Part shown: positions 1-9,127 of the stretch, piece by piece | How positions within the stretch are numbered: position 1 is the stretch's first letter | Layout of the letters: each line of letters opens with the position of its first letter | Assembly (NCBI RefSeq): GCF_019837165.1 | Contig: NZ_JAGYHC010000001.1 | Span: 3,472,001 to 3,536,000 of the forward strand | Source: Virgibacillus sp. NKC19-3 | GTDB lineage: Bacteria; Bacillota; Bacilli; Bacillales; Amphibacillaceae | DNA: 64,000 nucleotides | Reading direction: 5' to 3' | Translations under genes and position numbers: made by a program | The notes under the pieces: model-generated | The model's database searches: none | The model's input: only the letters and a program-made list of their open reading frames with translations | What the model was told of the DNA's origin: nothing

Positions 1-641
1 ATGCACACGCACATGGTGGAACATCCGCAACCATTGACACGGTTGAAAATCTATTAGATATTCCAATCGATTATTATACGAAATTGAATTTTGAAGCATT
101 TGTCGATGTTGTTGATGCGATTGACGGTATAAATACAGAAGTGCCTTATGAATTAGAGGAACAAAATTCAAAAGATGAAGCGGGAGCCATTCATCTTCTT
201 CCCGGGGAGCAGGAATTAAACGGGGAAGAAGCACTTGCCTTAGCTCGTACCAGAAAACAGGATAATGACATTGAACGTGGAAAAAGACAACAAGAAATCA
301 TTAAGGCTGTCGTTGACAAAGCCATATCCTTGGATTCTGTGCTGAAATACGATGATATTATTGAGGCTATTGGAAGTAACATGACAACGAATATGACATT
401 TCCGGAAATGCGAAGCTTTATATCTTATGGAACAGGTGGAGCAAATCTAGACTTTGAAACAATAACACTGGAAGGTAGTGACTACCAGCCTGGAAGTGCT
501 TATTACTGGTTACTGGATGATTATGCACTTAGTGAGACACAATCAGAGTTAAAACGTCACCTGGACATTGCAGATACAAATACTGCTTCCGAATCGGAAG
601 AAACGTCCACAACATCAGGTAACCCCGAAAGCGCATATTAA
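1..641 (+). CDS. LytR-CpsA-Psr (LCP) family glycopolymer ligase, 5' truncated by window edge
   Basis: The frame is open from base 3, so the 5' part lies outside the window; the internal TTG at 84 is not the real start. The visible part begins inside the LCP domain (AHGGTSATIDTVENLLDIPI) and keeps the family's Arg/Asp signature ALARTRKQDNDIERGKRQQE. LCP proteins are membrane-anchored enzymes that move undecaprenyl-linked teichoic acid or capsule onto peptidoglycan on the outer face of the membrane. The C-terminal tail is Ser/Thr/Glu rich and probably disordered. It converges with tagO across a shared terminator, which suits a role in wall teichoic acid attachment (TagT/TagU/TagV class). The family call is firm; which paralogue it is cannot be decided. 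Confidence 0.9.
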   Translation, partial: AHAHGGTSATIDTVENLLDIPIDYYTKLNFEAFVDVVDAIDGINTEVPYELEEQNSKDEAGAIHLLPGEQELNGEEALALARTRKQDNDIERGKRQQEIIKAVVDKAISLDSVLKYDDIIEAIGSNMTTNMTFPEMRSFISYGTGGANLDFETITLEGSDYQPGSAYYWLLDDYALSETQSELKRHLDIADTNTASESEETSTTSGNPESAY

Positions 642-648
642 AAGAACG

Positions 649-682
649 AAAGCTGCTGACCGTTATAGTCAGCAGCTTTTTT
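649..682. terminator. Bidirectional rho-independent terminator between the LCP gene and tagO
   Basis: A perfect 10-bp stem (agctgctgac / gtcagcagct, 651-660 and 668-677) with a 7-nt loop is flanked by A-run and T-run, so it can stop transcription from both convergent genes. Confidence 0.85.
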
Positions 683-1736
683 ATGGCTTATGCCGCAGTG
701 CCCTGAAGAAATTCGTCAAAGGCTTAAAGTCACTGTTAATCATCTCTAGATTTTCAACCAAGAATTGTACTGCCAACAATACCACAGCAAAAATCAGGAT
801 CGAACCCCACATCGTTGTCATGGAGAAGAAGATAGCAGCGATACTAAACATTCCGCTCAATGTGTAGATAAATAAAACCGTCTGTTTATGCGTAAACCCA
901 AGTCTTATTAAGTTGTGATGCAAATGCGCACTATCCGGACGGGAAATAGGCTGTCTATTCATATACCTTCTTACCATCGCTATAAAAGTATCTAAAATCG
1001 GAACACCCAAAATAAATATTGGGATAATAAAGGAAATAAGGGTTACACTCTTAAATCCGAGTAATGCTAATACGGAGATCATATACCCTAAAAATAAAGC
1101 TCCTGTATCCCCCATGAAGATCTTTGCCGGATGAAAATTAAACGGCAGAAATCCAACCGTACTAAAAAATAATATAAGTGCCATGGTCGCTACATACACA
1201 TCACCCATCATCACTGCCAGTCCGGCAATCGTGAATAACGCTATTGATGAAACGCCTGCGGCAAGACCATCCAGGCCGTCAATGAAATTCATCGCATTGG
1301 TTACGCCTACAATCCAGAGAATCGTAATGATGGAACTAAGGAAACCAAATTCCAGCTGACCGCCAAATGGCAAGTTAATAAATTCAACTTGTAACCCGCC
1401 CCAAGACACAACGAGAATCGCTACCGCAATTTGTGTTAGAAATTTAACCTTAGGGGGTAAATCGTATATATCATCTACTATCCCCAATGTGATAATGATA
1501 AACCCACCGATCATGATAGCAATATGATATTCACTTACCGGTTGGAGAATCAAGACCCCAAATATAAAACTAGCAAAAATAGCTAGTCCACCTAATGTTG
1601 GTGTTGGATCATCATGCACTTTACGAAAATTTGGCTTATCCGTTATGTGTAACTTTTTGGAATATTTTATTACAATTTGCGTCAAGATTACTGCAAGTAG
1701 CAGACTTAAACAGGCTAAAAACGCAATGTTAACCAC
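681..1736 (-). CDS. tagO: TagO-like undecaprenyl-phosphate N-acetylglucosaminyl-1-phosphate transferase
   Basis: Polytopic membrane protein of the MraY/WecA family that loads GlcNAc-1-P from UDP-GlcNAc onto undecaprenyl phosphate, the first step of wall teichoic acid (and often other glycan) synthesis. Visible family motifs are the N-terminal HDDPTPTLGG, the Asp pair in VDDIYDLPP, NAMNFIDGLDGLAAG, and the cytoplasmic HLHHNLIRLG loop, with about ten hydrophobic segments and a normal length of about 350 residues. The longest frame starts at GTG 1745, but that codon overlaps the gaggtgg Shine-Dalgarno; the GTG at 1736 lies a proper distance from it and is preferred. It is transcribed away from the glycosyltransferase gene upstream at 1778-2899. 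Confidence 0.92.
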   Translation of the reverse strand: MVNIAFLACLSLLLAVILTQIVIKYSKKLHITDKPNFRKVHDDPTPTLGGLAIFASFIFGVLILQPVSEYHIAIMIGGFIIITLGIVDDIYDLPPKVKFLTQIAVAILVVSWGGLQVEFINLPFGGQLEFGFLSSIITILWIVGVTNAMNFIDGLDGLAAGVSSIALFTIAGLAVMMGDVYVATMALILFFSTVGFLPFNFHPAKIFMGDTGALFLGYMISVLALLGFKSVTLISFIIPIFILGVPILDTFIAMVRRYMNRQPISRPDSAHLHHNLIRLGFTHKQTVLFIYTLSGMFSIAAIFFSMTTMWGSILIFAVVLLAVQFLVENLEMINSDFKPLTNFFRALRHKP

Positions 1737-1777
1737 GCTGCCCACCTCATTTTATATAAGACCTTGTTGGATAAAAT

Positions 1778-2899
1778 CTATTTGTCCATGCTTATGTATA
1801 TATTATAAACGTTTTCAGCAAATTTCTCCACTGTAAATTTATCAGAAGCATGGGTTTTTAGATTTTTTCCTATTGCGGATAACATTCCCTTCTTATATAA
1901 ACGTAATGCATCTTCCATCGCGGCGGTTAATTCCATGATATTCCCCGGCTGTACCTTCCACCCAATGGATCTATCCAAAATTAATTCTCTAACGCCTCCT
2001 ACATCCGTCGAAATAACCGGTGTATTCGCCCGGGCAGACTCCAATAACACAAGGGGAAAACTTTCACTAAATGAGGTGAGCATGGTTACATCAGCCATAT
2101 GATAAAAACGGTCTGCATCATTTCGATTCCCCATAAAATGTACCTGATTCGTTATTCCAAGCATCGTTGCATAATCCATTAGTGCCTTTTTCAGAGAACC
2201 ATCGCCAACCAGTAGGATATGGCATTTATGCTTTTTACTCAGAAATGCTGAAAAGGCCTCTAATGCGGTGTGATGCCCTTTCACATGTTCAAGACGCGCT
2301 ACCATTAAAATGATAAAATCATCTTCTGCAAAGCCAAAATCTGACTTCTCATAAGGACGATCGATTTGCTTATGGAAATCAATGCCATTTAATGCGGTTA
2401 TAATTCTCCCATCCTGCACCCCTGCATTTGTTAAACTGGTACGAAATGGCTCGGAGATAGCGATGACCCGATCTGCATGTTTTACAGCATGTATGTTTAA
2501 TTTGGATAATATATTTCCATATCTTCCTTTATGGATGAAATCATGTAGCGGATGACTATGAATGGTAACGACCCATTGAAATGGGATAAGTTTACGTAAT
2601 ATGTTGGCATATACATTCGCTCTTGGTCCATGTGTATGTACAACGCTTATCTTTTCTCGCTTGATATAAGCTATCATTTTGTATAGGAGTGGAATACTTA
2701 CTCTGGTGGCATTTGAAAAGTGGACGGTTTGTATGCCGGCGGCACTTGCCCGTTGAAATAATTCTCCTTCTTCCAATACACCCAGGACAAATTGTTCGCT
2801 TTGGTTTTGTTGGAACACCTGCAATAATCCAAGAATATGGTGCATCCCTCCTCCCGTTTCGTTTCCGGCATTTAAGTGCAATATTCTGATTATCTTCAC
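1778..2899 (-). CDS. Glycosyltransferase family 4 (group 1)
   Basis: GT-B fold retaining glycosyltransferase that transfers sugar from an activated donor, probably to a lipid-linked glycan in the cytoplasm. The start is typical (IIRILHLNAGNETGGG), followed by VHTHGPRANVYANIL, the central RLEHVKGH donor-site motif and the C-terminal E-x7-E region SESFPLVLLESARANTPVISTD. The open frame reaches 2983, but the first 28 residues are unlike the family and overlap the divergent polymerase gene; GTG at 2899 gives a normal 373-residue protein. No good Shine-Dalgarno decides it. It is close upstream of tagO on the same strand and may share its transcript. Sugar specificity cannot be read from sequence. 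Confidence 0.85.
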   Translation of the reverse strand: MKIIRILHLNAGNETGGGMHHILGLLQVFQQNQSEQFVLGVLEEGELFQRASAAGIQTVHFSNATRVSIPLLYKMIAYIKREKISVVHTHGPRANVYANILRKLIPFQWVVTIHSHPLHDFIHKGRYGNILSKLNIHAVKHADRVIAISEPFRTSLTNAGVQDGRIITALNGIDFHKQIDRPYEKSDFGFAEDDFIILMVARLEHVKGHHTALEAFSAFLSKKHKCHILLVGDGSLKKALMDYATMLGITNQVHFMGNRNDADRFYHMADVTMLTSFSESFPLVLLESARANTPVISTDVGGVRELILDRSIGWKVQPGNIMELTAAMEDALRLYKKGMLSAIGKNLKTHASDKFTVEKFAENVYNIYISMDK

Positions 2900-3029
2900 C
2901 CTCTTGTTTACATGTTGTAGTACATCAATATGGACAAGAAAAAGGTGAAATATAATCGCATTTTGAATAGATGTGCGAAACATGTCAATAATTGTGATGA
3001 ATTATTCATCACAGAAAGTGGCTAAATTC

Positions 3030-4262
3030 ATGACAAAAACGCATAAGATTCTTGTTCTATTTATCATCATGCAGCCAATTATCGATATTCTAACCTCTCT
3101 ATCAAGCATGTATACAACATTTCCCGTTTCCATTGGCGCAGTATGCAGAGCAATGATGATCATCGTTTTATTTTTTCTGTTGCTTGGATACTTTTGGAAA
3201 ACAAATCATCGCATAATGTTGCTTTACATTGCTTCATTTGCAGCTATATTCCTCATGGTCATGGTGAATATAGTCTTCAAGCAAAATATGGACTGGTTTG
3301 CGGAAATGAATTTCGCCCTAAAGACTAGCTACTATCTAACCATGATTTTCGTAGCAATGGTATGGATGGATAAACGCATAAGTAATAGCATTCTATACCA
3401 AGCGTCTGTCCTCGTTAGTCTTATTGTTGGAGGAAGTTTCTGGCTGGCTATCATTACGGATACCAGTATGCACAGCTATGCTTATACAGAAATCGGTTAT
3501 ACCGGTTGGTTCTTTGCGGCAAATGAATTAAGTGTGACGATCGTTATTCTGTTGGGGATCATGACAGCAAAGCTCCATCATGACAAACAATGGTCTTCCT
3601 GGCTGGGGTTTATGCTGATGCTAAGTATCGTGCCCATAATCGGAACAAAGACCGCATTTTGGGGTGGCATGCTTATTGTCTTGTTTTACATGCTTTACGT
3701 ACTATGGACATGTAAGTTACGGATATGGAACGATAAACACAGCTTGCTGTTATTTAGTATTGTCATTATTTTTATATGCTTCCTACCTCTATCATCCAAT
3801 AGTACGCGGGGAGCTGAAGCCATTTCGAATCAAGCGCAAACTCATGTCGAGGAAACGCAAGGAAGTCATTCCTTTCTGCAGAAACTAGTAAGCTCCAGAG
3901 ATCTCTATTTTCAGAATATAAAAGCGGATTTCTCCGATGCCAATGGTGTACGAAAAGTCTTTGGCCTGGGATACGCTGGTGATTACAAAGATTCACCCAA
4001 AGTCATCGAAATGGACTTCTTTGATTTGTTTTTTAGCTATGGAATTATGGGGAGTATCTTATTGCTGCTCCCCTTGTTGTATGTAGGGGTTCAAATCATG
4101 AAAACAGCATTCCCGCTGCATATGGAAAAGGCATTATTACTATTTGTAATCAGCCTCTGCTTTGGTATCGGATTGATAGCGGGACATGTTTTATTTGCAC
4201 CATCTGTCATGACATACATGGCTATTCTCTTTTGTTTATCGGGGGTGGATACGTATGGATAA
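3030..4262 (+). CDS. O-antigen ligase/Wzy-like polysaccharide polymerase, membrane protein
   Basis: About 410 residues with 10-12 hydrophobic segments and one large extracytoplasmic loop in the C-terminal half (about residues 265-340), the layout of Wzy polymerases and O-antigen ligases. Hallmark patches are GTKTAFWGG and FGLGYAGDYKDSPKVIEMDFFDLFFSYGI, the latter resembling the usual GxGxG...H/E-D-F region before the last helices. Such proteins polymerise lipid-linked repeat units outside the membrane. Possible starts are GTG 2973 and ATG 2982, 2997 and 3030; 3030 has the only plausible Shine-Dalgarno (gaaagtgg) and sits just before the first helix. The 8-nt overlap with the next glycosyltransferase shows translational coupling in a +-strand operon to about 9844. 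Confidence 0.8.
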   Translation: MTKTHKILVLFIIMQPIIDILTSLSSMYTTFPVSIGAVCRAMMIIVLFFLLLGYFWKTNHRIMLLYIASFAAIFLMVMVNIVFKQNMDWFAEMNFALKTSYYLTMIFVAMVWMDKRISNSILYQASVLVSLIVGGSFWLAIITDTSMHSYAYTEIGYTGWFFAANELSVTIVILLGIMTAKLHHDKQWSSWLGFMLMLSIVPIIGTKTAFWGGMLIVLFYMLYVLWTCKLRIWNDKHSLLLFSIVIIFICFLPLSSNSTRGAEAISNQAQTHVEETQGSHSFLQKLVSSRDLYFQNIKADFSDANGVRKVFGLGYAGDYKDSPKVIEMDFFDLFFSYGIMGSILLLLPLLYVGVQIMKTAFPLHMEKALLLFVISLCFGIGLIAGHVLFAPSVMTYMAILFCLSGVDTYG

Positions 4263-5307
4263 GTTGGTCAGTATCATCGTACCTGTATATAACGTAGAAA
4301 TACAGCTTCACGATTGCATCCATAGCATTTTAAACCAAACATATACATATATTGAAGTTATCCTAGTTAATGACGGATCGACTGATTCCAGTGGGTCTAT
4401 TTGCGATGATTTTGCTAAAGGCGATAATCGTGTAAACGTCATTCACCAGAAAAATGCCGGGCCGTCAGCTGCCAGGAACGCAGGAATAGATGCTGCGCTT
4501 GGTGATTATATTCAATTTGTAGACTCGGATGATTATATGGAACCTACAATGACAGAAACCCTACTTAAAGCAATGATCAGTGACGTTCAACTTGTCCTAT
4601 GCGGGTATCAAACCATTAATCGGGATAACCATCACACCAAAGACTATATACCATCGAGGAAGGGTGTGTTTCAATATGTTCCTTTGATGAAACATATTGG
4701 CGAGCTTTATAAAGATGTTCTCCTCCCCTCTCCCTGTAATAAATTATATCGAGCTGCATGTATAAATCAGAAAACGATACGATTTATGGAGGGTCTTTCC
4801 GTGGGTGAAGATCTGTTATTTAATCTGGATTATCTCCAGATATGTAACAAGGTTCATGTCATTAACAATCGACTGTATTACTATTCCATTGCTGACCATA
4901 GCTCCCTATCACGCCGGTTTAATAAGGATTTATTTAAAGAACAACAGCTTATTTTCCAAAAAATGAAGGCATTTTTAATCGCGCATAATTGTTACCAAGA
5001 CGAAAACAAACACTTCATCCACAGCACCCATACCAACAACATCATCCATGCGCTTGGAAACTTATTTCATGCAAATAGCACACTTACCTCGAAGGAGAAA
5101 AAGGAAAGGATACGGACGATTGTGACAGATGATTCTCTCAAGGAACATATGGCTTATTTTAACGATACGCTACAAAAACGTATCATTGGTCTGTTCATCA
5201 GAATCGAGTCCATCAACGGTATTTATATTTTTTTTAAAACAAAAAACACCATACAACAAAAGATGCATCCCCTATTTCAGGCGTTAAAAACGATCAATAA
5301 CAACTAA
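4255..5307 (+). CDS. Glycosyltransferase family 2
   Basis: GT-A fold inverting glycosyltransferase. The N-terminal domain reads SIIVPVYNVE, VNDGSTDSSGSICD, GPSAARNAGI and the metal-binding DSDD of FVDSDDYME; the family's later NKLYR and GEDLLFNLDY follow. About 350 residues, with a basic C-terminal tail. It overlaps the polymerase gene by 8 nt and precedes a pyruvyl transferase, so it probably builds the oligosaccharide repeat unit of the locus. Donor and acceptor are not predictable. Confidence 0.88.
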   Translation: MDKLVSIIVPVYNVEIQLHDCIHSILNQTYTYIEVILVNDGSTDSSGSICDDFAKGDNRVNVIHQKNAGPSAARNAGIDAALGDYIQFVDSDDYMEPTMTETLLKAMISDVQLVLCGYQTINRDNHHTKDYIPSRKGVFQYVPLMKHIGELYKDVLLPSPCNKLYRAACINQKTIRFMEGLSVGEDLLFNLDYLQICNKVHVINNRLYYYSIADHSSLSRRFNKDLFKEQQLIFQKMKAFLIAHNCYQDENKHFIHSTHTNNIIHALGNLFHANSTLTSKEKKERIRTIVTDDSLKEHMAYFNDTLQKRIIGLFIRIESINGIYIFFKTKNTIQQKMHPLFQALKTINNN

Positions 5308-5398
5308 CATTCGCAAGAAGTCGTTTTCCCACGTCTAAATCCGGTTGTTTTGTGTCATCCTGCATAATAAGAGTGTCATGGAAAGAAGGGTTTCCAAC

Positions 5399-6490
5399 AT
5401 GAAAAACGTCATGCTTTATGCGTATACCTATTTCAATCTGGGTGATGATTTATTTATTAAACTCATCGCTGAGCGATATCCGGATACCCAGTTTATGTTA
5501 GTCGCACCAAAGGCATACAAACATGCCTTTAAAGAACGACACAATATTCGGATCCTACCTAGCGATACCATCATCCGTAGAGGAATCCATTTTATGTTCA
5601 AAACGATGGGCATCCTTCGTTTTTCCCGGCCATACATATCCAAAAACTGTGATGCTGCCGTTCTTATTGGCGGATCCTTGTTTATCCAGGGGCAAAATTG
5701 GAGAGAAACTATGAAAATGACCAAAGCGATGCCAATCAAAGGAAAGCCTTTTTTTCTGTTAGGTGCCAATTTCGGTCCTTTTCATGAACAAGAATTTTAT
5801 CAGGAACATAAATATTTATTTCAACATTATACGGATATATGCTTTCGAGATACGTATTCCTATGAGCTATTTAACGATTTAAACCATGTTCGAGTAGCTG
5901 ACGATATTGTATTTCACCTGCAAAAGCAAACAACTCAGAAAAGTCAGGACGATGGATATATTGTCATCACTGTCATCAAGCCATCCATAAGAGAAAATTT
6001 ATCCGGTTATGATGCGATGTATTACACGAAGATAAAAGATATCGCGATCTATTTCATGGACAAAGGCTATCCGGTTACATTCATGTCTTTTTGTGCATTC
6101 GAGGCGGATGAGGAGGCCATCATAGAAATAATGCAGAAAATCTCTCCGAATTATGCAAGTAGAATAACAACATATGCTTATAAATATCATATAGACGAAG
6201 CATTACGCATCATTGCTCGTTCCACTTTTGTTATCGCGAGTCGATTCCATGCCATGATTCTAGGATGGGTATACCAAAAACCCGTATTCCCTATCGTTTA
6301 TAGTGACAAAATGAAACACGTCATGGTAGATCTCGATTTCAACGGAAGTTATATAGACATGGATAATGTGCAGAAACTCACCGCCGAACAAGTCTACATG
6401 AGCATGGAAACCAATTCACAAGCTGTTCGTGCACAAGTTAAAAATGCAGAAAAACAGTTTGAAAAGCTGGACGCTTATCTATTGCAATAG
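5399..6490 (+). CDS. Polysaccharide pyruvyl transferase family protein (CsaB/WcaK-like)
   Basis: GT-B-like enzyme family that places pyruvate ketals on sugars of exopolysaccharides or secondary cell-wall polymers, using phosphoenolpyruvate. The order of patches matches: YTYFNLGDDLFIKLIAERYP, VLIGGSLFIQG, LLGANFGPFH, CFRDTYSYELF and the conserved ASRFHAMILGW near the C-terminus. The frame opens at 5345, but ATG at 5399 follows gaaagaaggg at 8 nt and begins MKNVMLYAYTYFNLGDD as the family does, giving 363 residues. It lies between a GT2 and a PP-loop ATPase gene in one operon, so the surface polymer may be pyruvylated and acidic. Confidence 0.85.
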   Translation: MKNVMLYAYTYFNLGDDLFIKLIAERYPDTQFMLVAPKAYKHAFKERHNIRILPSDTIIRRGIHFMFKTMGILRFSRPYISKNCDAAVLIGGSLFIQGQNWRETMKMTKAMPIKGKPFFLLGANFGPFHEQEFYQEHKYLFQHYTDICFRDTYSYELFNDLNHVRVADDIVFHLQKQTTQKSQDDGYIVITVIKPSIRENLSGYDAMYYTKIKDIAIYFMDKGYPVTFMSFCAFEADEEAIIEIMQKISPNYASRITTYAYKYHIDEALRIIARSTFVIASRFHAMILGWVYQKPVFPIVYSDKMKHVMVDLDFNGSYIDMDNVQKLTAEQVYMSMETNSQAVRAQVKNAEKQFEKLDAYLLQ

Positions 6491-6505
6491 AAAGAGGAGA
6501 ATGCA

Positions 6506-7678
6506 TTGATTATTATTTACGAACCTGAATGGATCAAGGACGGAGAAACAGGAACTTTGCGCGCTTTATTTGAGATAGATGGACATCAAGATTATTTATG
6601 GTTCGCTGTTCCAGCAGCTTATCAGGAGTACGTAACCTATGAAAGAGGGGACGCCTTTTTGGTAGGGTTACTGCTTCTAGCAATGAAAAAGGGGCAGGAT
6701 ATCAAGTTGCAATTCCCTGTTTCTGCACGCCTGTATTATACACTAACCCATTATCTAATCAACGCTTTACATATAGCTATGCCGAGTTTAAAGCCCATTT
6801 CAATCCTAGCTCAGGATTTGGAAAGTTCCCCAATAACAAACAGTGGAGCGGTTGGTACAGGTTTTTCCGGTGGTGTGGATTCATTTCACACCGTATATGA
6901 ACACCTGCATGGCAACTGTCCGGAGCCTTTCAAATTAACACATTTTGTTTTTCATAATATTGGATCACATGGTGATTTTGGTGGGGAGGATGCCAGAAAG
7001 CTTTTTAAAGAAAGACTGCAAGCGGTAAAACCTTTTGCGGATGAGATGAAAATCGACACCATACCGATCGATTCCAATTTAAGTGAAGTTTTACATATGA
7101 ACTTTGCACAAACACATACCATAAGAAATGCTGCTGCTATTCTAACCCTGCAAAAGTTATTTCGCTATTATTATTATTCATCCGGTCGGCAATTGAAGCA
7201 CTTTGCGTTAAGTCCGATAAGTGGCTCCTATGACATCTTGAGTTTACCTATGCTGTCCACAGAATCGTTAACCTTTTTCTCAGCGGGATCCGGGTATAGC
7301 CGAATGGAAAAAACAGCGGAAATTTCTGGCTATGTGCCTACATACCGCTATCTCAATGTATGCACAAACGACAGCTCAATGAATTGCTCCGTATGCGTAA
7401 AATGTTTGCGTACCATGCTGACATTGGAGGTATTAGGTAAACTGCCTCTCTATAAGCACGTGTTTGATCGAAGAAAATACCAAACAAAGCGGACCAAATA
7501 TATCGCTCAGGTTGTAGCCATGCGTAACAAGGATACCTATTCGAATGAAATCTACCGGAAAATGAAGGAAAACCAATTCCCCATTCCTGCTTTGTCCATC
7601 CTGTTGTCAGCCCTTTATCGGCTTAAATTTACCGGGGAGAAAATCGCACAACAAGTATGGAGCCGAAATTCGATATAA
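6506..7678 (+). CDS. PP-loop ATP-pyrophosphatase-like protein with C-terminal Cys cluster, function unknown
   Basis: 390 residues, TTG start at a good distance from agaggag. Residues 118-126 read GFSGGVDSF, the SGGxDS pyrophosphate-binding loop of N-type ATP pyrophosphatases (QueC/ExsB, asparagine synthetase, NAD synthetase, ThiI), enzymes that adenylate a carboxylate or carbonyl before amidation or thiolation. Near residue 300 a cluster NCSVCVKCLRTM (CxxCxxC) resembles the zinc site at the end of QueC. The first 110 residues are unlike QueC and may be a substrate domain. Queuosine biosynthesis is an unlikely role because the gene lies between a pyruvyl transferase and a flippase in a glycan operon. 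Inference: it may modify a sugar acid or sugar amide of the repeat unit. Not recognised as a named family. Confidence 0.7.
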   Translation: MIIIYEPEWIKDGETGTLRALFEIDGHQDYLWFAVPAAYQEYVTYERGDAFLVGLLLLAMKKGQDIKLQFPVSARLYYTLTHYLINALHIAMPSLKPISILAQDLESSPITNSGAVGTGFSGGVDSFHTVYEHLHGNCPEPFKLTHFVFHNIGSHGDFGGEDARKLFKERLQAVKPFADEMKIDTIPIDSNLSEVLHMNFAQTHTIRNAAAILTLQKLFRYYYYSSGRQLKHFALSPISGSYDILSLPMLSTESLTFFSAGSGYSRMEKTAEISGYVPTYRYLNVCTNDSSMNCSVCVKCLRTMLTLEVLGKLPLYKHVFDRRKYQTKRTKYIAQVVAMRNKDTYSNEIYRKMKENQFPIPALSILLSALYRLKFTGEKIAQQVWSRNSI

Positions 7679-7693
7679 AAAGGATAGACCATT

Positions 7694-9097
7694 ATGGCAA
7701 ATGAAAATAAATTAGTAAAGAATACCTTACTCTACGCAATAGCCAACTTTGGGTCTAAATTTCTAACGTTTCTCATGCTGCCTTTATACACCCATTATTT
7801 CACTACTTCTGAATATGGGCTATGGGATCTGATTGTAACTACGTCGACGTTACTCACTCCCTTTATTACGTTTGAGTTGGTTGCTGCCGTTTACCGATGG
7901 TTGCTTGATGAAGAAAGGGAAGAGAGTAGAAAAAGTATCATAACGACCGGTGCGATAGCCATTCTTAGAAACCTTCTTATCTTTAACTTGCTCGGAGTTA
8001 TCATCATCATAACGTTTCCCATTCCGTATGGCATAGAGGCACTTATTTTCATCAATGTTACCGTCGCCAGTAGTTTTTTGCAACAATGCGCACGAGGATT
8101 GGGGTATAATAAACTATTTGCCGCTTCAGGTATGATTCAAGCGGCAGTAACTGTTATTTCCATCCTCTTTTTTATATTTGTTTTAGAACTGAGGCTGGAG
8201 GCATTTTTCTATGCGTCTATTCTTGCAGGGATTAGTGTCGTAACCATTGCTTGGAAAGTCATGGGTTTTGGCAGGTATCTATCTAGTAAAACCTATTCGA
8301 AAAAAATGCTTACATCCTTTCTTCTCTATTCTGTCCCCATTATTCCAGGGGCAGTTAGCTGGTGGATCATGAGTATGTCCGATCGTTATTTTATCATTGC
8401 CTATTTAGGCATGGAGTACAATGGAATATATGCCGTCGCAAATAAAATTCCTGCCCTTCTATTGATGGTTCATACGGTTTTTTCATTGGCTTGGAAAGAC
8501 AGCGCTATTGTTGCCTTTCATTCGGATGATAAGAATGAATATTATTCAACTGTTTTCCGGTACTTTTTTAGATTGATGACAACTTCTGTCATTTGTATAA
8601 CCTTACTGGCAAAGCCCATTTTGGATATTGTCGTAGCTGATGCATTTTTTGATTCATGGAAATTTATCGGCATACTCTTACTGGGAACTTTATTCAGCGC
8701 TTTCTCCCAATTCTGGGGAGCGGGTTTTCACGGTGCTAAGAAAACAAACATTATATTCACAACGACCTTCGTAGGAGCTGGCATTAATGTTTTGTTTAAT
8801 CTCATCTTTATAAATGTTTTGGGGTTATATACCGTCGCCATCTCCACATTCCTCGCTTTCTTTACAATGTGGGTCATTCGCGTCTTCGCCTCTACCCATT
8901 ACTTTAAAATAACCATGAATAAGCGGGATCTATTCGTATTATTTCTCCTTATCATCGGTGCGACTGTAGCACCATTTGTTTTAAGTCACACGGGTGTGTT
9001 GATCAGTATTGTTATTGGCATTGCATTGTTTTTCGTCTATAATAAAGATGCGATTACACTGATACGACAAGCATCACGTAGCTTTCTACATAAATGA
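7694..9097 (+). CDS. Wzx-like oligosaccharide flippase (MOP superfamily)
   Basis: 467 residues with about 12-14 hydrophobic segments from residue 12 to the end and little soluble sequence, typical of polysaccharide flippases. N-terminal NTLLYAIANFGSKFLTFLML and the later SMSDRYFIIAYLGMEYNGIYAVANK are classic for the Wzx/RfbX group (Asp-Arg and Gly-Ile-Tyr patches). It moves undecaprenyl-linked repeat units to the outer leaflet, where the Wzy-like polymerase encoded upstream would act. Start ATG follows aaaaggat. Immediately followed by a glycerophosphodiesterase gene. Confidence 0.88.
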   Translation: MANENKLVKNTLLYAIANFGSKFLTFLMLPLYTHYFTTSEYGLWDLIVTTSTLLTPFITFELVAAVYRWLLDEEREESRKSIITTGAIAILRNLLIFNLLGVIIIITFPIPYGIEALIFINVTVASSFLQQCARGLGYNKLFAASGMIQAAVTVISILFFIFVLELRLEAFFYASILAGISVVTIAWKVMGFGRYLSSKTYSKKMLTSFLLYSVPIIPGAVSWWIMSMSDRYFIIAYLGMEYNGIYAVANKIPALLLMVHTVFSLAWKDSAIVAFHSDDKNEYYSTVFRYFFRLMTTSVICITLLAKPILDIVVADAFFDSWKFIGILLLGTLFSAFSQFWGAGFHGAKKTNIIFTTTFVGAGINVLFNLIFINVLGLYTVAISTFLAFFTMWVIRVFASTHYFKITMNKRDLFVLFLLIIGATVAPFVLSHTGVLISIVIGIALFFVYNKDAITLIRQASRSFLHK

Positions 9098-9127
9098 AGA
9101 TTGCTGTTATTGATTGGAGATGATAAT

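Noticed and set aside
6506-7678. Assignment of the PP-loop protein as QueC (7-cyano-7-deazaguanine synthase)
   Set aside because: Length, N-terminal domain and gene context differ; only the PP-loop and Cys cluster are shared.
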